Source: Pycnococcus provasolii (lineage: Eukaryota > Chlorophyta > Pseudoscourfieldiophyceae > Pseudoscourfieldiales). Taken from it: a stretch of DNA of 64,000 nt. Numbering within the stretch: the first letter of the stretch is position 1; each line of letters starts with the position of its first letter. Below are positions 28,738 through 43,100 of the stretch, one piece after another. A model generated the notes under the pieces. It ran no database searches, was not told the DNA's origin, and saw only the letters and a list, made by a program, of their open reading frames with translations. A program made the translations under genes and the position numbers. The stretch lies in NCBI GenBank assembly GCA_049487715.1, contig CP150572.1, positions 62,001-126,000 on the forward strand, given 5' to 3'.

Positions 28738-30058
28738 TTACACTTTCTGCTGGGGTTTCCTGTTCCTCGAGCCGCCGCCGCCGCCGCCGTCTCGGCCACG
28801 GCCGCCTCCACGTCCGCCACGACCGCCGCCGCGACCGCCGCCGCGACCGCCGACATCCTCGGGACGGCTGTCGCCGCCGACGCCGGCGCCAGGAGCACGA
28901 GCTGCTGCGGGAGCAGGAGCGGGGGGAGGGGCAACAGGAGCAGATGTCGGAGCGGGAGCAAACGCGTCAAAGTCGCCGAATGTGATGGGCGGTAGCGCCG
29001 CCGGCGCCGGCGGCGGTGGCTTCGGAGGTGGTGCTGCTGGTGGTGCCGAAAACACGTGGTGGTGTTCCTCCTTGGCGGCGCGCGCCCTTTCCTCCGCCGC
29101 ACGCGCGTTCACCTGCGTGATCATGGGAACCACCCTGATGTAGTCAGTGTTCATGATCTCGCCAAGGCAGTGAGCAATCGAGTCCGCCTTCGCTTGGTAC
29201 TTCTCCACGAAAGCCATCGCATCTGAGTGGCAACGAGAGAGGTAGTCGCGGTGGCTCAGTGTGACCTCCGCCGGGCGGCTGGTCATGCGTTTGCCCGCCT
29301 CCGCAAGAGCGCTCAGACTCGCCTCCGTCACCTTTGCGCTCGGGTTGCCAAGCTTCGCGTGTGCGTGGGCGATAACCGCCGTGCGTTCCATGGCTGCCGT
29401 GTGGTGTGCCGTTGACTTGTCGGTCGTGTCGAACACCTGGGAGAAGTACAGGAGCTCCAGCACGGCACGCACTGCCGCCGCCTGCGCGCTCTTGACTTCC
29501 TCCGCACTTGCGGCTGGCGTCGGCGTCGGCGGCGCGGGTGCCGGCACGTGCTTTTCCTGCTTTTCCTTGCGCGCCGCCGCCGCCGCCGCTTTCTTCTCGG
29601 CTTTTTTCTCAGCCTCCTTTTTCACCTCCGCGACTTCTTCTGCGACCGCCGCGAGCAGAGGCGCCTTCATCTTCTCGAGTTCGTCCATGAGCGCGAGCAC
29701 GAGCGGCTTGTTCGCGATCATCTCCTCCTGCGTTGTTGTTTTGTTGGGAGGGCAGGGGAACGTGTGAGTGCGTATTATTTCGATCGTCGATCGTTGATCG
29801 TTTCTTTTGATGGCAACTAACCTGTTCTTTGTTGAGATCTTCTTCACCACTTTTCTGCTTCTTCTCCGCCGCTTCGATGCTGACAAGTTTCTTCTTGAGG
29901 TTTCTGATGCGCCGACTGACGACGAGGTCAACCGCGGTTGTCGACGATGACTCCAACACCTCCTTGGCAGGTGGCGACGACGACGACGATCCTGAAGGTG
30001 GTGCTGCTGCAGAAGGTGCTGATGAACCTGACTGATCTTTGGATTCTTTGCGAGCCAT
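28738..30058 (-). CDS. Caprin-like RNA-binding protein with RGG box (two exons)
   Basis: Exons 30058-29822 and 29727-28738 join in phase 0 across a GTTAGT...GCAG intron of 94 bp, giving 408 residues. The joined helix RRIRNLKKKLVSIEAAEKKQ, then LNKEQ meeting EEMIANKPLVLALMDELEKM, is the Caprin HR1-like signature; the two halves match only after splicing, which confirms the intron. A Lys/Ala coiled coil and a helical domain (about 160-290) follow, then a Pro/Ala-rich region and a C-terminal RGG box (RGGGRGGGRGGRGGGRGRDG). Caprins bind mRNA, control translation and enter stress granules. The protein probably does the same here in the cytoplasm; this is inferred from family. Confidence 0.75.
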
Positions 30059-31140
30059 GCTTACTTACTTTAGTATACCTGTACGAGGAGTGGTTCGTAA
30101 TAAACACACACAAAAAAGAACACTTTCTTTGAGACGCAAAAACGAGCAACACGCGGGAATCGCAAAAAAAAACGACAAAAGTGAGACGGAGCGCCGGCGG
30201 CGGGAGGGAGGGTTTTGGGGCGGGGCCGGACGCTTACTGAAATTGTTTTGGTTCAACGAGGAATCCCCAATAATTTCTGCCGGTCCTGGACTTGCGAGAC
30301 GAGTACGGGGCCCGGCGGCCCTCTCGGCTCTTCTCGCTCGAACCCAACCAATGTTACGAGCTTGTTGTTGTTGGCAACACCACGGTGACGTCGCTGTCTG
30401 GCTGAGACGGTTGAGACGAGCTGCCCGGCGACTCTGCAGTTTTGAGCGAGTTCAACTCGGTCTCAGCGTGTTTGATAAGTTTCGCGTGTAGCGGCGTGTG
30501 CGGCCGCTCGCCGGTAAGCTCCTCTTGAAGATCGGCCGCTTCCGCGAGGAGAAGAGGCAACGAATACTCAATGTACGTGTTGTGCCTAGTTGTGTCTTGT
30601 TGGTGGGAAAAGTCAATCCCACCACGTCGTAGCCTCCAAACTAATACGAGCCCCGGGCTGGAAAAAAAGTCGGGTGTTGTACGTGTACTTGCGGTGCCGC
30701 CGCAACGTGTCGCATATTTCTGAGCGATCTCGCAACCCCGCCCACAGAATCAGCATGATTGCATCTGCGACGTACATGAGCATGATGACCCTTCACAAAT
30801 GTTATTGGCTTATTGCTGCCCGGGACTTCACGACAAGACGGTCTTTTGACTGGTTGATCACGCAACCGCTTTCGCGCTTCTTGAAAGCTAGGCGCGGACG
30901 GCGGTGGCGGGGGCGGATGGTGGTGGATAACGACTCCGGCCACCAGTCCGGCGGGCCCGCCGGCCGGACCCCGCCGATAACCGGGGAACGACGCCCAACA
31001 GTGCATCCCCGATCACGCAGGAACCCAAGGCCGCCCGTGGCCCGAGGCCCGGGGGGATTCTATTTTCAAACGCCCCGCCTCAAAGGTCCCTCCCGCGGCC
31101 TGCTCCCGCATCCGCGCATCACTCGCAAACTTGCGCAGGC
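30059..31140. other. Intergenic region between Caprin-like and dynein genes
   Basis: The main content is one weak candidate gene on the minus strand (30354-30783). The rest shows nothing clear. No TTAGGG box is seen here. Confidence 0.4.
30354..30783 (-). CDS. Possible small membrane-anchored protein (weak model)
   Basis: An ATG at 30783 opens a frame with a hydrophobic start (MLMYVADAIMLILWAGL) followed by RRHRKYTYNTRLFFQPG. It would join, across a very short GTGGGA...CTAG gap of 37 bp, to a frame ending at 30354 with YIEYSLPLLLAEAADLQEEL and a Ser/Pro-rich tail, giving 130 residues. An intron of 37 bp is shorter than the others in this window (71-327 bp). No family is recognised. It could equally be chance open frames in GC-rich DNA. 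Confidence 0.2.
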
Positions 31141-34100
31141 ATGGGGGGCGGGGGTGACTCCTCCTCTGACTCCTCTGCGGTACTCGGAAGTTTGGATCCG
31201 CGCAAAGCCTTTTTGTTCCTCTCGACGGCTAACGCGCTCGGCACATCTGCAGAACGTGCCTCTATTATATCCCTGTTAGCATCCGACACCTCCGAGGCGA
31301 TCGACTTGTTCCTCGACACCGACACGTCACAGTGTCTGAAAATTTCTTTAAGGCATAATGCTGGTGCGGCTGTTTCTGTCGCATGCACGAATCTTGTCGC
31401 TGAACCTTCAAACACGTCCACGGCCTCTGCTGCATCCGTCGTATTCACCAAGCTTGTCGCTGGGCCGCTCAGCGAAGCTGCGATACCAGCCGCTATACGA
31501 TGCGACGTGCTCCTGGGAAACTCCGCGGGTGACTCGCTCTACCACTCGCTCAAGCACGTGTACGCGCCAATGCTCAAGACAGAGGCGTCGGCATTCAAAG
31601 ACGCAAACGCAACCGCCGCAAGACTATCGGAACTCGCGCAGGAACTCGCCGCAGGACTAGGGGCCGCCGCGAGAAGAGGTGCGCCGGGATCCCTGCCGTG
31701 GACGCGCGGATACCCAGACCCGGAGGAGGTGCCCGCGCACGCAACGCTCACTGTCGCCGACGAGTGCGCGCTGTGGACGGACCTAGCCAACAGCACGAAC
31801 GCACCTGACGGAGCTCGAAGCGACGGCGCGGCGGTTGCCGCGGCGCTCGAGCCCGTCGCCGCCGCCTTCGCCGAACAAACATTCGCGCAGCTGGGAGAGG
31901 AGGATGCGCTCGAGGCGGTCGACGTCACGGCGCGCGACGCGCTCACAGCCGCGTGGATGGCCGAAACGCACGACAGCCCCGGCCCGCGAGGGGACCCGAA
32001 GTTTGCATGCTCTCTCAAGCGCATGACGCGACTCCTCGAGCTCGTCGGCGCCGCCGTGCGCGCTTGGGCAGAGAAAGACACGCTTCGGTCGGAAATCTGG
32101 CGCGTGCCGTACGTGGAGGCGGAGAGAAGGCTGCGCAGTGGACTGCGCCTTCTCGTGGCGTGGGAGCGCGTCGCAAGCGACCTCACAACTGTCGACTTCC
32201 TCGGTGCGGGTCGCGCGTGGGAGGCACGAGACGCGTTCGTCGACGTCGACCTGCGAAGGCTGATGGACAGGCTCGAGGAGGTGCAGCGCATTCTAGAGGC
32301 GCACGAGGTACGCATATATATTATTGTTTCTGCTTTGTTTTGTTTGGACACAACTAACACGCACACATACCTGCTCAGGAAATGAGACGCCTACTCACGC
32401 CAGAAGAGGCGGGCAGCCTAAATCTCGGCGGCGCGCTCGCGCCGTTCGAGAGTAGCGTCGGCGGCCTACCCCTCGGCGAATTCTCCGAGCCTGTGTGGAA
32501 AGCTGCCGTTGAGCAGCACGGACGACTCATGGAGCCGGCGGGCAAGCGCGTTGCGCAGAAGCTTCGAGAGGTGCTCGGATCCGCACTCGGTCCTGCACTC
32601 GCGTCCGCGGTTGGCGCGCATGGCTCGCGCGCCGGATCGGGAAACACTCCCATCGCGCAGCCTCACCAAGTCCTTAAGGAGGTGATCCGATACGGCGGGC
32701 TGTTCAGCCGCCCCGAGGTGCGCGAGGAGGTCAAAGGTGAGCTCGATCTGCTGCGCCGCGAGCTCTCCAAGCACCTTGACAACCTGCGCAAAGACTTCAA
32801 CGAACGAGCGGAGCTGCGCGGGCGGTACCAAGCACAGTCAGGCGAGTCCGGGGACGGAAGCCACGGCCGAGGACTGCCATCGGTCGTCGACGCCATCGCA
32901 TGGGCGATGCAGATGGAAAGCAAGGTGGACCGCACGCGCGACGCAAACCTCGCGATTATCGGGCACGCGCACGCTCGTCGACGCAGCGACGAGACGGGCG
33001 GCGGAACTCGCATAAACAGCAAGTCGTCCAACGTCGAGCCGGTGAAGCTTTCCACGAGCGGCGACGTCGACGCATTCGACGTCGAGTGCGTGGATGTGAA
33101 GCGAGACATCCGAGAATTTGTGAAGGAGCAGCATGCGGAGTGGATTTCATCGACGCGCGAGCGGCTCGACGACATCAAGCTCGAAAAGCGAGGCCGGCTC
33201 ATGGACATCGACACCAACGCCGGTGGCCAGGCGAGGCCTCACTACAACGACGAGCTCGTCGTGCTCCTGCGAGAGGCGAGGCAGCTGCAGAGCATGGGAT
33301 TCTCCATCGACCCTGGGGTGCTCCGCGAGGTGGAGACGGCGAGGAAATTCTACCGGCATGGCATGGTGCTGAAGCAGGTGGCGCACTTCTACAACGACGT
33401 CTCCACGCAGATGATCGCCTGCCAGAAGCCGATGCTCATCTCGTTCGCGGCGAACTTCGAGAAGGTGCTGAAGTCGTCGAAGGACTCGCTGGGGCAGGTG
33501 ATCACGTGGGACAAGCCGCAGGCGGTTGAGACGTACATTCAGAAGGTGGACGAGGCGGCGAAGCTGCTGACGGAAAAAAATCGGCGGCTGCGCGACGCGC
33601 ACCGGCAGGTGGCGTCGAAGGTGTGCGGCCTGTTCGAGATTGACCTCGTGCGGCAGCGCGATCGCTGGGGTCGCGCCATCAAGGAAATTCGCGACGTGTT
33701 CAAGAGCCTGGAGATGGAGGGATTCGCCGCGGACAACCAGAGCGCGTGGCGCCTTCACTGGGACTTTCAGATCTACAAGGCGCTCGACTACCAGTACCGC
33801 CGAGGTCTCGAGGTGCTGAACGAGGCACTGCCGCAGACGGACGTGAAACTTGTGTTCAAGCAGAAGAAGCTGCAGTACGAACCCCCGCTCGAGGAGATTC
33901 GCACGAAGCACTACAAGGAAATTCGAATGTTCCTCAGCTTGCCCAACTTGCACAAGGGAGTCTCGGAGAAGAGCGACCAGGCTGGCTTCTTCCGCGCCAT
34001 CACCGACGGGAAGGACGTGGCGTTCGGCATCGCGCGCGTCTACGAAAAGGCTGAGGCGTTGTTCAGCAAGCTCCTGGACGAGCAGAAGAAGTACGCCGAT

Positions 34101-37100
34101 TGGGTGGCGCTCGGGAGCGTGAGCCTCGACGACTTTGTGAACGAACGTCTCGACGAGGTGGGCGACTGGGAGGCGAACTTCAAGGCGCTGCGCGCCGCCT
34201 CCAAGGATGCCGAAAAGCTGCCCACGGAAGTGAGGGTTGACAGCTTCTGCGTGAGCCTCACGTCGATGAAGGCGGCGATCGACGAGCAGATGAGGTCGCT
34301 GCAGGATTCGCTCACCGGTTCCCTCAAGCGCAAGGGAGAGGCGGAGAAGCTGGAGGTGGAGCAGTTCCTGAACGATGCGCGCGATATGCTGCAGATGAAG
34401 GCAAACTCCGTGGAGGAGATTGCGGAGATGAGGGCAAAGGCCAAGGAGATTGTGGAGAAGCGAAAGCGCATGCAGATGCTGCGAAAGAAGGTGGAGGAGA
34501 AGAACAAGCTGATACGTGCCATGGGTGGTGCCGTTGGCGGCGGCTCGTCCGGCGCCAAGGGGATTGGGCCGGGAGGGTCAACCGGTGCCGGCGGCGCAAG
34601 CGCGACGACGGTCGACATCAACAGCCTGAACTCCGAGTGGGAGACGCTCGAGGCGAAGTTGGACCAGCACGAGGAGCACCTCGACGCGCAGCGGTCTGAG
34701 CTGAAAAAGCAGATGGGTGGCCGCGTGAACGAATTCGTGGGACGGCTCGACACTTTCGTGGCGCGGTGGGGTGAGCTGAAGCCAAAGGGGATCCCGAAGA
34801 ATCCCGAGCTTTTAGTGCAGAAGATTGAGGAAGATGCCGCAAGATGGGAGGAAATGTGGGAGGAGGCGCAGAAGGTCATCAAGGAGTGCGACAGCTTCGG
34901 CATCGATCCTCCTGGATTTGAAATGCTCGCCCAGGTGGGTGAGGACATCAAGGCAACGCGCGAGGCGTGGGGGCGGTACGCCGAGTTCAACGAAATGAAG
35001 AAGGACATCGGCTCGAAGGACTGGATCACGCAGCGCTCGAAGCTGTTTGAGCTCGAGGACTTCGTCGCCGACTGGAGCGCGAAGGTGCGAGAGTCGAAGA
35101 AGGCGGACAGCACGTCGGGAGATCCCAACTCAGGCGCCGCGGTGGTTGCCACGCTCGTGCTCGAGGAGCTCGAGGACTACAAATCCGTGCTGCCGCTACT
35201 GAAATATGCACGTGGCGACGGTTGGGTCGAGGAGAATTGGATGAACCTGTTCAAGATCATGAATCTGCCAACGCGAGGCGAGGGCGCGGTCACGCTCGAG
35301 ACGCTCACCGTGGACCACTTCCTCAAGCGCGCCAAGGTGGTGGTGTCCAAGGCGGACGAGCTGAAGCATCTGCAGCGCACCGCCCAGGGCGAGTCCACGA
35401 TCCGAGACGCGCTTATGCAGCTGAAGAAGTGGGGCCTCGAGGCGTCGTTCAAGCTGACGCACAGCGAGAGCGACGTCGTGCAGCCGGTGGCTCTCGTGAA
35501 GGAGTGGAAGGAGCTTATGACAGAAATTTCTGACAATCAGAGCCTCGTGGGAAGCCTTAAGGAGTCGCCATTCTTCGAGCCATTCCGTGCGGAGACGCTT
35601 GAGTGGGAGACACGTCTTGCCGTGCTCGGCGAAGGGCTGCATCACCTGAATGGCGTGCAGCGCCGACACCTGTACCTCGCTCCCATCTTCGCGCGCGGCG
35701 CACTGCCGCAGGAGCAGCGACGCTTCCGCGAGGTGGATCAGAGGTACCGCAGCATCATGTCGAGCGTGGAGCGCAACAACAGCGTGAAGGTTTTCGCTGA
35801 CATTCCACGCGTGGTTGAGGACCTCGAGTGGATGGTAAACCAGCTGGAGGTGTGCCAGAAGGCGCTCAGCGACTTTCTCGAGGAGAAGCGCGGACTGTTC
35901 CCGCGCTTCTTTTTCCTCGGCGACGATGCGATGCTCGAAATTCTCGGCCAGGCTAAGAATCCAAAGGTGATCCAAACGCACCTAAAGAAGCTGTTTGCGG
36001 GCATACACAGCGTGGTATTCAGCGACGACAATAAGACCATCCTGAAGATGAAGAGCGTCGACGGGGAGACGGTTCCGCTCACGCCTCCCGTGACTATCAG
36101 CGAGAATGTGGAGGACTGGCTGCAGCGGCTATCAGACACGATGCAGGTGACGCTTCGAGACGCGCTGAAGCAGTGCTTGAGCGTGAAGGACTACCGCGCA
36201 AGCCCGGGGCAGATTTTGGGCATATCTGACCTTGTGCACTTCACCGCCAAGGCTGAGCACGCTTGCGTGTCGGGTGGGTTGCCTGGACTTCTTGCGGAGC
36301 TGCAGAACCAGCTGAAGGAGTACACGAGCTTCGACAGCAGCGAGCACCGCGTGCTGCGCCTCAAGATACAAGGCCTAATCATCGATCTCATTCACAATCG
36401 TGACGTCGTGGAGTACCTGCTGGAACAACGATGCACAAAACCGGCTGACTGGGCCTGGTACGTTTGCGTTTTGGAATTTATAAAGCTGATAACTATCTTT
36501 TTTCTCACGCATCACTAACCTATCCCGCTAAAAAACAATGACTGAACATATTGATCCAATTAAACAGGTACAAGCAATTGCGTTACTACAAGACGGACGA
36601 GAGCGGCGCCTGTACCGTCAAGATGGCTGAGTGCACGACGAGCTACACGAATGAATATCAGGGCAACGCGCCGAAGCTCGTGTACACTCCGCTCACCGAC
36701 AAATGTTATCTCACCCTGATGATGGGCATGCACCTCGGCTACGGCGGAAATCCGTACGGCCCAGCTGGCACTGGAAAGACGGAGTCTGTAAAGGCGCTTG
36801 CACAGGCTCTCGCTCGCCAGTGCCTTGTTTTCAACTGCGACGAGCAATTCGATTACAGCTCGATGGCCCGCATCTTCCAGGGCCTGTGCCGATGCGGCGC
36901 TTGGGGATGCTTCGACGAGTTCAACCGCCTCGAGCTCGCCGTGCTGTCGGCAGTCAGCCAGCAAATCCAGACGATTCAGTCGGCGCTGAAGCAGCGCACA
37001 GCCTCGTTCGAGTTTATGGGGAAAGAGCGTTCCGCTAAACCCATCCGCGGGCATTTTCGTGACGCTCAACCCTGTAGGCAAGGGCTACGGCGGACGCGCG

Positions 37101-40100
37101 ATTCTGCCCGACAACCTGAAGGCGCTGTTCCGAGCCATAGCAATGTCAGCTCCCGACAACGCGCTCATCGCGGAGGTGATGCTCCTCAGTGAGGGGTTCC
37201 TCGACGCCAAGCTTCTTGGCAAGCGCGTCGTCAGCCTGTTTTCGCTGTCAAAGCAGCTGCTGAGCCCGCAGCAGTTCTACGACTGGGGCTTGCGAGCACT
37301 CAAGACGGTTCTCGGCATTGCGGGCAAGATGCTTGTGACGCAGTCCAAGGGCAAGGGTGGCGTCAGCAAGGATGTGGAGCACCAGATTCTCATCAACGCC
37401 ATGAAGGTGACGACTCTGCCGAAGCTCGACACCGCGGACACGAAGCGATTCATGGACCTTATCCGCGACGTGTTCCCCGGCGTGGATGCGCCAGATGTTC
37501 CGGACGAAGATTTGAAGGCGGCGATTCAAAAGGCGTTCGGGGAGATGGGCCTCCAGCCAAACGAAATGCAGACCGAAAAGATACTGCAGCTGCACACCGC
37601 GTGCATGCAGCGCATTGGAGTCATCATCGTGGGACCCAGCGGCAGCGGCAAGTCCACTCTGCTGCAGGTGCTTGAGAAGGCGTACACGTTCCTGCCGAAC
37701 AGCCATGTCAATGGCAGCGTCGTCATCCACAAGATGAATCCCAAGGCTATGAACCGTCAGCAGCTTCTCGGCGTGATGGACAACGACACGCGCGAATGGA
37801 ACGACGGCGTTCTGACCGCGGCAGCCCGGCAGGTTGTGCGAGAGCCTCTCGGTCAGCGCAGCTGGGTGCTCATCGACGGTGATGTTGACCCGGAGTGGAT
37901 CGAGAGCCTGAACTCCGTGCTCGATGACAACCGCTTGCTCACCATCCCCACCGGTGAGCGCATTCAGTTTGGGCCGGATGTTAACTTCATCTTCGAGACG
38001 CACAGCCTTGAATTTGCCTCGCCCGCGACCATCAGCCGCAACGGCATGATTTTCCTGAGCGAGGACTGCGTCAAACCTGAGTTTCTCCACAACCGATGGC
38101 TATCTCAGAACATTCCTGACGACGTTCGAGGGCAGGTGGCAACGATGGTTGCGGACTACTTCGACAAGGCATTCGTGGCTGCCGAGAGCGTGGAGTTCAA
38201 GCCGTTCGCGGTCGATACCACCGCGGCGGGGCTCATTCTCAACACCCTCACGCAGCTGACGCCGGTGCCGGGTGCGAGCTCGGCGGCTCAGGATAGCCCT
38301 TCGCAAAAGCGTGCTTTCCTGCGTGGACTTGCGATGGGATTCGGAGGATGCATGGAGCCTGCGAAGCGCGCGGCTTTCGTTCAATTCGTCGAGAGGCTAG
38401 GTGGCGAGACGAATCTGCTCGCGGACGTTTCGGGAGGCGGGGGAAGTGGTGGCATGCTCAGCCGCGGGAACTCGGGCATGTCGGGAATGTCCGACAACTA
38501 CGACGACGGCGAAGACAGCGCGGGTTCCGCTCCTGCCGCGAGCGCGAGCCAGGCGAGCGTCGTGGAGACGGATCAGCTTTGCCGCGACGAAAGCGTTGTG
38601 CTCAAGTGGCTTCGCCTCGGCGAGCCGGTGCTTCTCGTGGGACCTGACGGCTGCGGCAAGACGACTCTCATGCGCCGGTGCTTGGGCCGAATGACGGGCT
38701 ACGGTGTTGCAGTGATGAACTGCTCCGCGCAGACCGCGGCGGTGCACGTCGTGCAGAAGCTTCGTCAGATGTGCGGTCAGCCGGCATCCACGGCGTCAGG
38801 GCGCGTACTGAGGCCCAAGGAGACGGAACGACTCGTTCTGTGGCTGAAGGACATCAACCTCGCGAAGCCTGACAAGTACGCAACCTCGCAGCTCGTCGCG
38901 CTTCTCCAGCAGCTCGTGACGCACCGCGGCTTCCACGACGATTCGCTCGAATTCATCGGGCTGGAGAGAATCCAGGTTGTCTGCACGATGACGCCGTCCA
39001 CCACCGTCGGCCGCTTCCCTCTGTCGACGCGCTTCGCGGCTGCGTGCCGCGTCTTCACGATGGGCATGCCCAAGCCCGAGGATCTCTCCAAGGTGTACAC
39101 GGCGATGGTCCAGGAGGCGATGTCAGGTCTCTCGCTTCCCGCGAACAATGCTCTTGGGTCGAGCGCCGGGGCGTCGAGGCTTGCCACCAGCCTGCTTCGC
39201 GTGTTTGACGAGCTCAAAAAGGCGTTCGACGCGGATGATCGGCGCCACTACGCGTTCACGCCGCGCGACATCACCACCGTTATCATGAACCTGCGCCGAT
39301 ATCGCCTCGAGGATGGCAGCGTCGACGCGATGGATGCCGTCTACAGCGAGGCTTGTCGTGTATTCCGCGATCGCCTCTGCACGGCAGAGGAGCGGAACAC
39401 GTTTGACTCCATCATTAGCGGTGAGCTGCGTGGCTCGTTTCGGTGGTCAGGAGGCGCGATGGCGCCTGACATCAAAGATCGGCCGTTTTTCACCACCGCC
39501 GGGCTTCAGCCTGACGAACGTGCGGCAACGGAGACACGCGACGGAGGGTGCCGCCTCGATTCCCCGGGTCCGCCGCTCGCGCAGGTCAAGGGCGTCGATT
39601 TCAAGAAAATGGTCAAGGAGAAGATGAAGCAGTACAGCCGCGAGTATAAAGAGCTTGGCCTCGTGCTTTTTCCCGACGCAGTGGAGGCTGTGGCCAACTT
39701 GGACCGCACGCTCAGCATGGCTGGAGGATCCACGCTGCTCTGCGGTCGAAGCGGTGTCGGCCGTCGCTCCGCCGCTCTGCTGGCAGCCTACATGAACCGC
39801 ATGGAGGTTGTCCAGCCGACGATCGGGCGAGGCTACAACATGAAAGGGTTCCGCGCGGATCTCAGGATCGCTTTGCTGAAGGCTGGCGTCGAGGGCGTGC
39901 GAACGATGCTGCTACTCGAAGATCACGCGATGCGAGACCCAGCCTTCCTAGAAATCATCAACTCCGTGCTGAGCGGCGGAGAGGTTCCTGGCCTCTTCGC
40001 GCCCGCGGAGCTCGAGAAGGAGCTCGCGCCGCTTCGCGAGTCAATAGACGAGCAGGGCAACGGTCTGTATCGAAGCCTGTACGCGTTCTTCGTCGCGCGC

Positions 40101-43100
40101 ATCGTCGCCAACCTGCACATCGTCCTTTGCATGGACCCTTCAAACGAGGAGTTCGAGACAAGGTGCCTCAGCAACCCGGCGCTCTTCACTTCGTGCCACA
40201 TCGTCTGGCGCGAGACGTGGTCGGAGCAGGGCATGCAGGAGGTTCCGCAGACGATCCTGCAGTCGGTGTTCGACGCGAGTGACGAGGATGACGACGACTT
40301 AATCGTCGATCAGCTTAGCCAGCTGCACACGAGCCAGCTGAGCGTGGACGCCTTTTCCACGGGCGCCTCACCGCGCATGTTTGTGTCATTCGTGCATTTG
40401 TACAAGAAGATCTTCTCCATGGAGCGAGAAAAGGTGATCAAGAAGCGCAGCCACCTGTCCAAGGGACTTGCCAAGCTCGGGGAGGCGGAGTCGAAGGTGG
40501 ACAGCCTCAGCCGCGAGGCGAACGAGCAGCGGCAGCTGCTCGAGGTGAAGCAGAAGGAGGCTGAGGAAGCGCTGACACAGATCACCGCGGCGATGGGAGC
40601 CGCGAGTGAGCGCAAGACGGAGGTTGAGCAGCTCTCCAGGTCGCTCGTGGAGGAGGAGAAGATCATCGCGGTGAGAAAAGGCAGCGTAGAGGAGGAGCTC
40701 AGCGACGTGCAGCCACTGCTCGAGCAGGCACGTGCGGCGGTCGGGCAGATCAAGTCGGACAACCTGAACGAGATCAAGAGCTTGAAGATGCCCCCGGATG
40801 CAATTCGAGATGTGCTCGAGGGAACGCTGCTGCTGATGGGCCAGCACGACACTTCGTGGGGATCCATGAGGAAGTTCCTCAGCCAGCGCAGCATCAAGGA
40901 GGACATCATCAACTTCGACGCGAGGCGCGTGAACGTGGCGGATCGGCAGAACGTCGAGAAGCTGCTGAATACCAAGGGCAACAGCTTCGAGCATGCGACA
41001 ATCTACCGCGTTTCCGTGGCTGCCGCTCCGCTCGCCGCTTGGGTTAAGGCGAACGTGAAGTTCAGCCAGGTGTGTGAGAAGATCGCCCCCTTGGAGAACG
41101 AGCTGACGGACCTGAAGCTGAAGATGGAGTCCAGCAAACGTCGATTGAAAGAGTGCGAGGAGGAGCTCAAGATGCTCGACCAGAAGGTGGTAGAACTCAA
41201 GACGGAGTTTGGTCGCAAGACGGGCGAGGCGGAGGCGCTTAAGATTGGCCTCCAGAAAGCCGTGGATCAGCTGGCGGCTGCGGAGAGCCTCATCGGCAAA
41301 CTCAGCGGTGAGAAGCAGCGATGGAGCGAGACGAGCCTCAGCCTCGGCGCTATGCTGAAAGAACTTCCGCTGAACGCCATCTTAGCCGCGGGCTTTGGCG
41401 TGTACCTGTCAGACGAGACGGAGGATGTTCGAAGCAGCACGCTCAAGCAGTGGGCTGAGATCATCAACTACCACAAGTTTGATATTCGCCGCTTCCTCTC
41501 GTCCGAGTCGGAGATGCTCGAATGGAAGGCCGAAGGGCTTCCGGGAGACGAGCTGACCTTCGAGAATGCCATCGTCATTCTGAACGGCGTGCAGGTACCC
41601 CTGGTGATCGATCCCGCGATACATGCTTCGGAGTGGCTGAAAAAGCACGTACAGGCGTCGTCCGGCGGCCAGTTCGACACCGTGGCGCTGAACGACGATC
41701 GATTCGCGAACGCGCTCGAGCTTGCGGTTCGATTTGGCAAGACACTGGTGGTGACGGAGTGCGACTACATCGAGCCGATGCTGTACCCTCTCCTTCGCAA
41801 CGACCTCGAGAAGCAGGGCCCGCGCCTGTCGGTGAAGCTCGGCGAGAAGACGCTCGACTACAACGAGAACTTCAAGCTGTACCTCATCACGCGAAATCCG
41901 ACGCCGACGCTGCCTCCCGACGCCATCAGCCTCGTGTGCGTGACGAACTTCACCACGACGCGAAGCGGGCTTGAGGGACAACTTCTCGGCGACGTGATCA
42001 GGCACGAGCAGCCGGAGCTCGAGCAGCAGAAGAGCGAGCTGCTGCAGAAGGAGGAGTCGCTGAAGCTCAGCCTGAACAAGCTGGAGGAGAGCCTGCTGCA
42101 GACGCTCGCAGATTCTACGGGCAATCTGCTGGAGAACAAGGAGCTGATTCAGAGCCTGGAGGACACGAAGAGCCAGTCTGTGGGCATTGCAAATGCGCTC
42201 GAGGAGGGCGTTAAGCTCGGCGCAAGCCTCGATCAGCAGCGCGACGCGTACCGTCCGCTCGCGAGGAAAGGGTCTCTGCTCTTCTTCCTGCTTCGCGACC
42301 TTCGCGCGGCGAATCACATGTACCGATTCAGTTTGAAGAGCTTCCAGCGGCTATTCGCCAAGGCTCTGAGTGCCGAGTCTCCCAGTGCCGCGGTCGAGGC
42401 GCGCGTGAGCATGCTGGCGAGCACGCTGCTTTCGCTGGTGCTCGAGTACGTCGGCAGAAGCCTATTCAACCGCGATCGCCTCGTGTTCATCATGCACGTT
42501 GCGCGCCACATGGCGCCGGAGGCGTTCCCCGAGGCGGAGTTCAACGCGCTGCTCGGCTCAGCTGGGGCTGCCGGCGACGAGGGAACGAGCGGCGTGCCGA
42601 GCTGGATCACCTCGAGCGACGGCGCTGCAGGCTACCGTCGACTGAGCGCGACGCACCCGCGCCTTATGACGGAGCTTGGCCTCGCAGGTGGCGGCGAATC
42701 GGCGTGGGCAAGCTGGTACCGGTCGTCCGATCCCGAGGCGAAGTTTGCCGACACGGGAAAGAAGCTGAGCGTGTCGCAGCAGATGCTCGTGCTGAAGGAG
42801 CTGCGTCCCGACAGGCTCACCGCCGCCATGCCGGCAGCCGCGGCCACCGCGCTCGCTCTGAGATCCGTCAGCACGCCGCCCTTCAGCCTTGGCAAGCTTA
42901 TGCGTGACGACGCGAGGAACGACGAGCCTATTCTATTTCTCATCACGCCCGGCAGCGACCCGAGCCAGGAGCTCGCAGACTTTGCCGAGCGCGAGGGTAA
43001 CAAGGAACGCTACCACGAGCTTGCGCTCGGCCAGGGTCAGAGCGAACATGCACTCAATTTGCTGCGACAGTGCGCTCGATCTGGCGACTGGCTCGTTCTT

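Noticed and set aside
30590-31279. Plus-strand frame of 229 residues before the dynein start
   Set aside because: Opens with TTG, mixed low-complexity; overlaps the dynein ATG with no motif.
34040-35152. Antisense frame of 370 residues inside the dynein gene
   Set aside because: Ser/Arg/Phe-rich and without motifs; the dynein frame covers the same bases with clear conservation.
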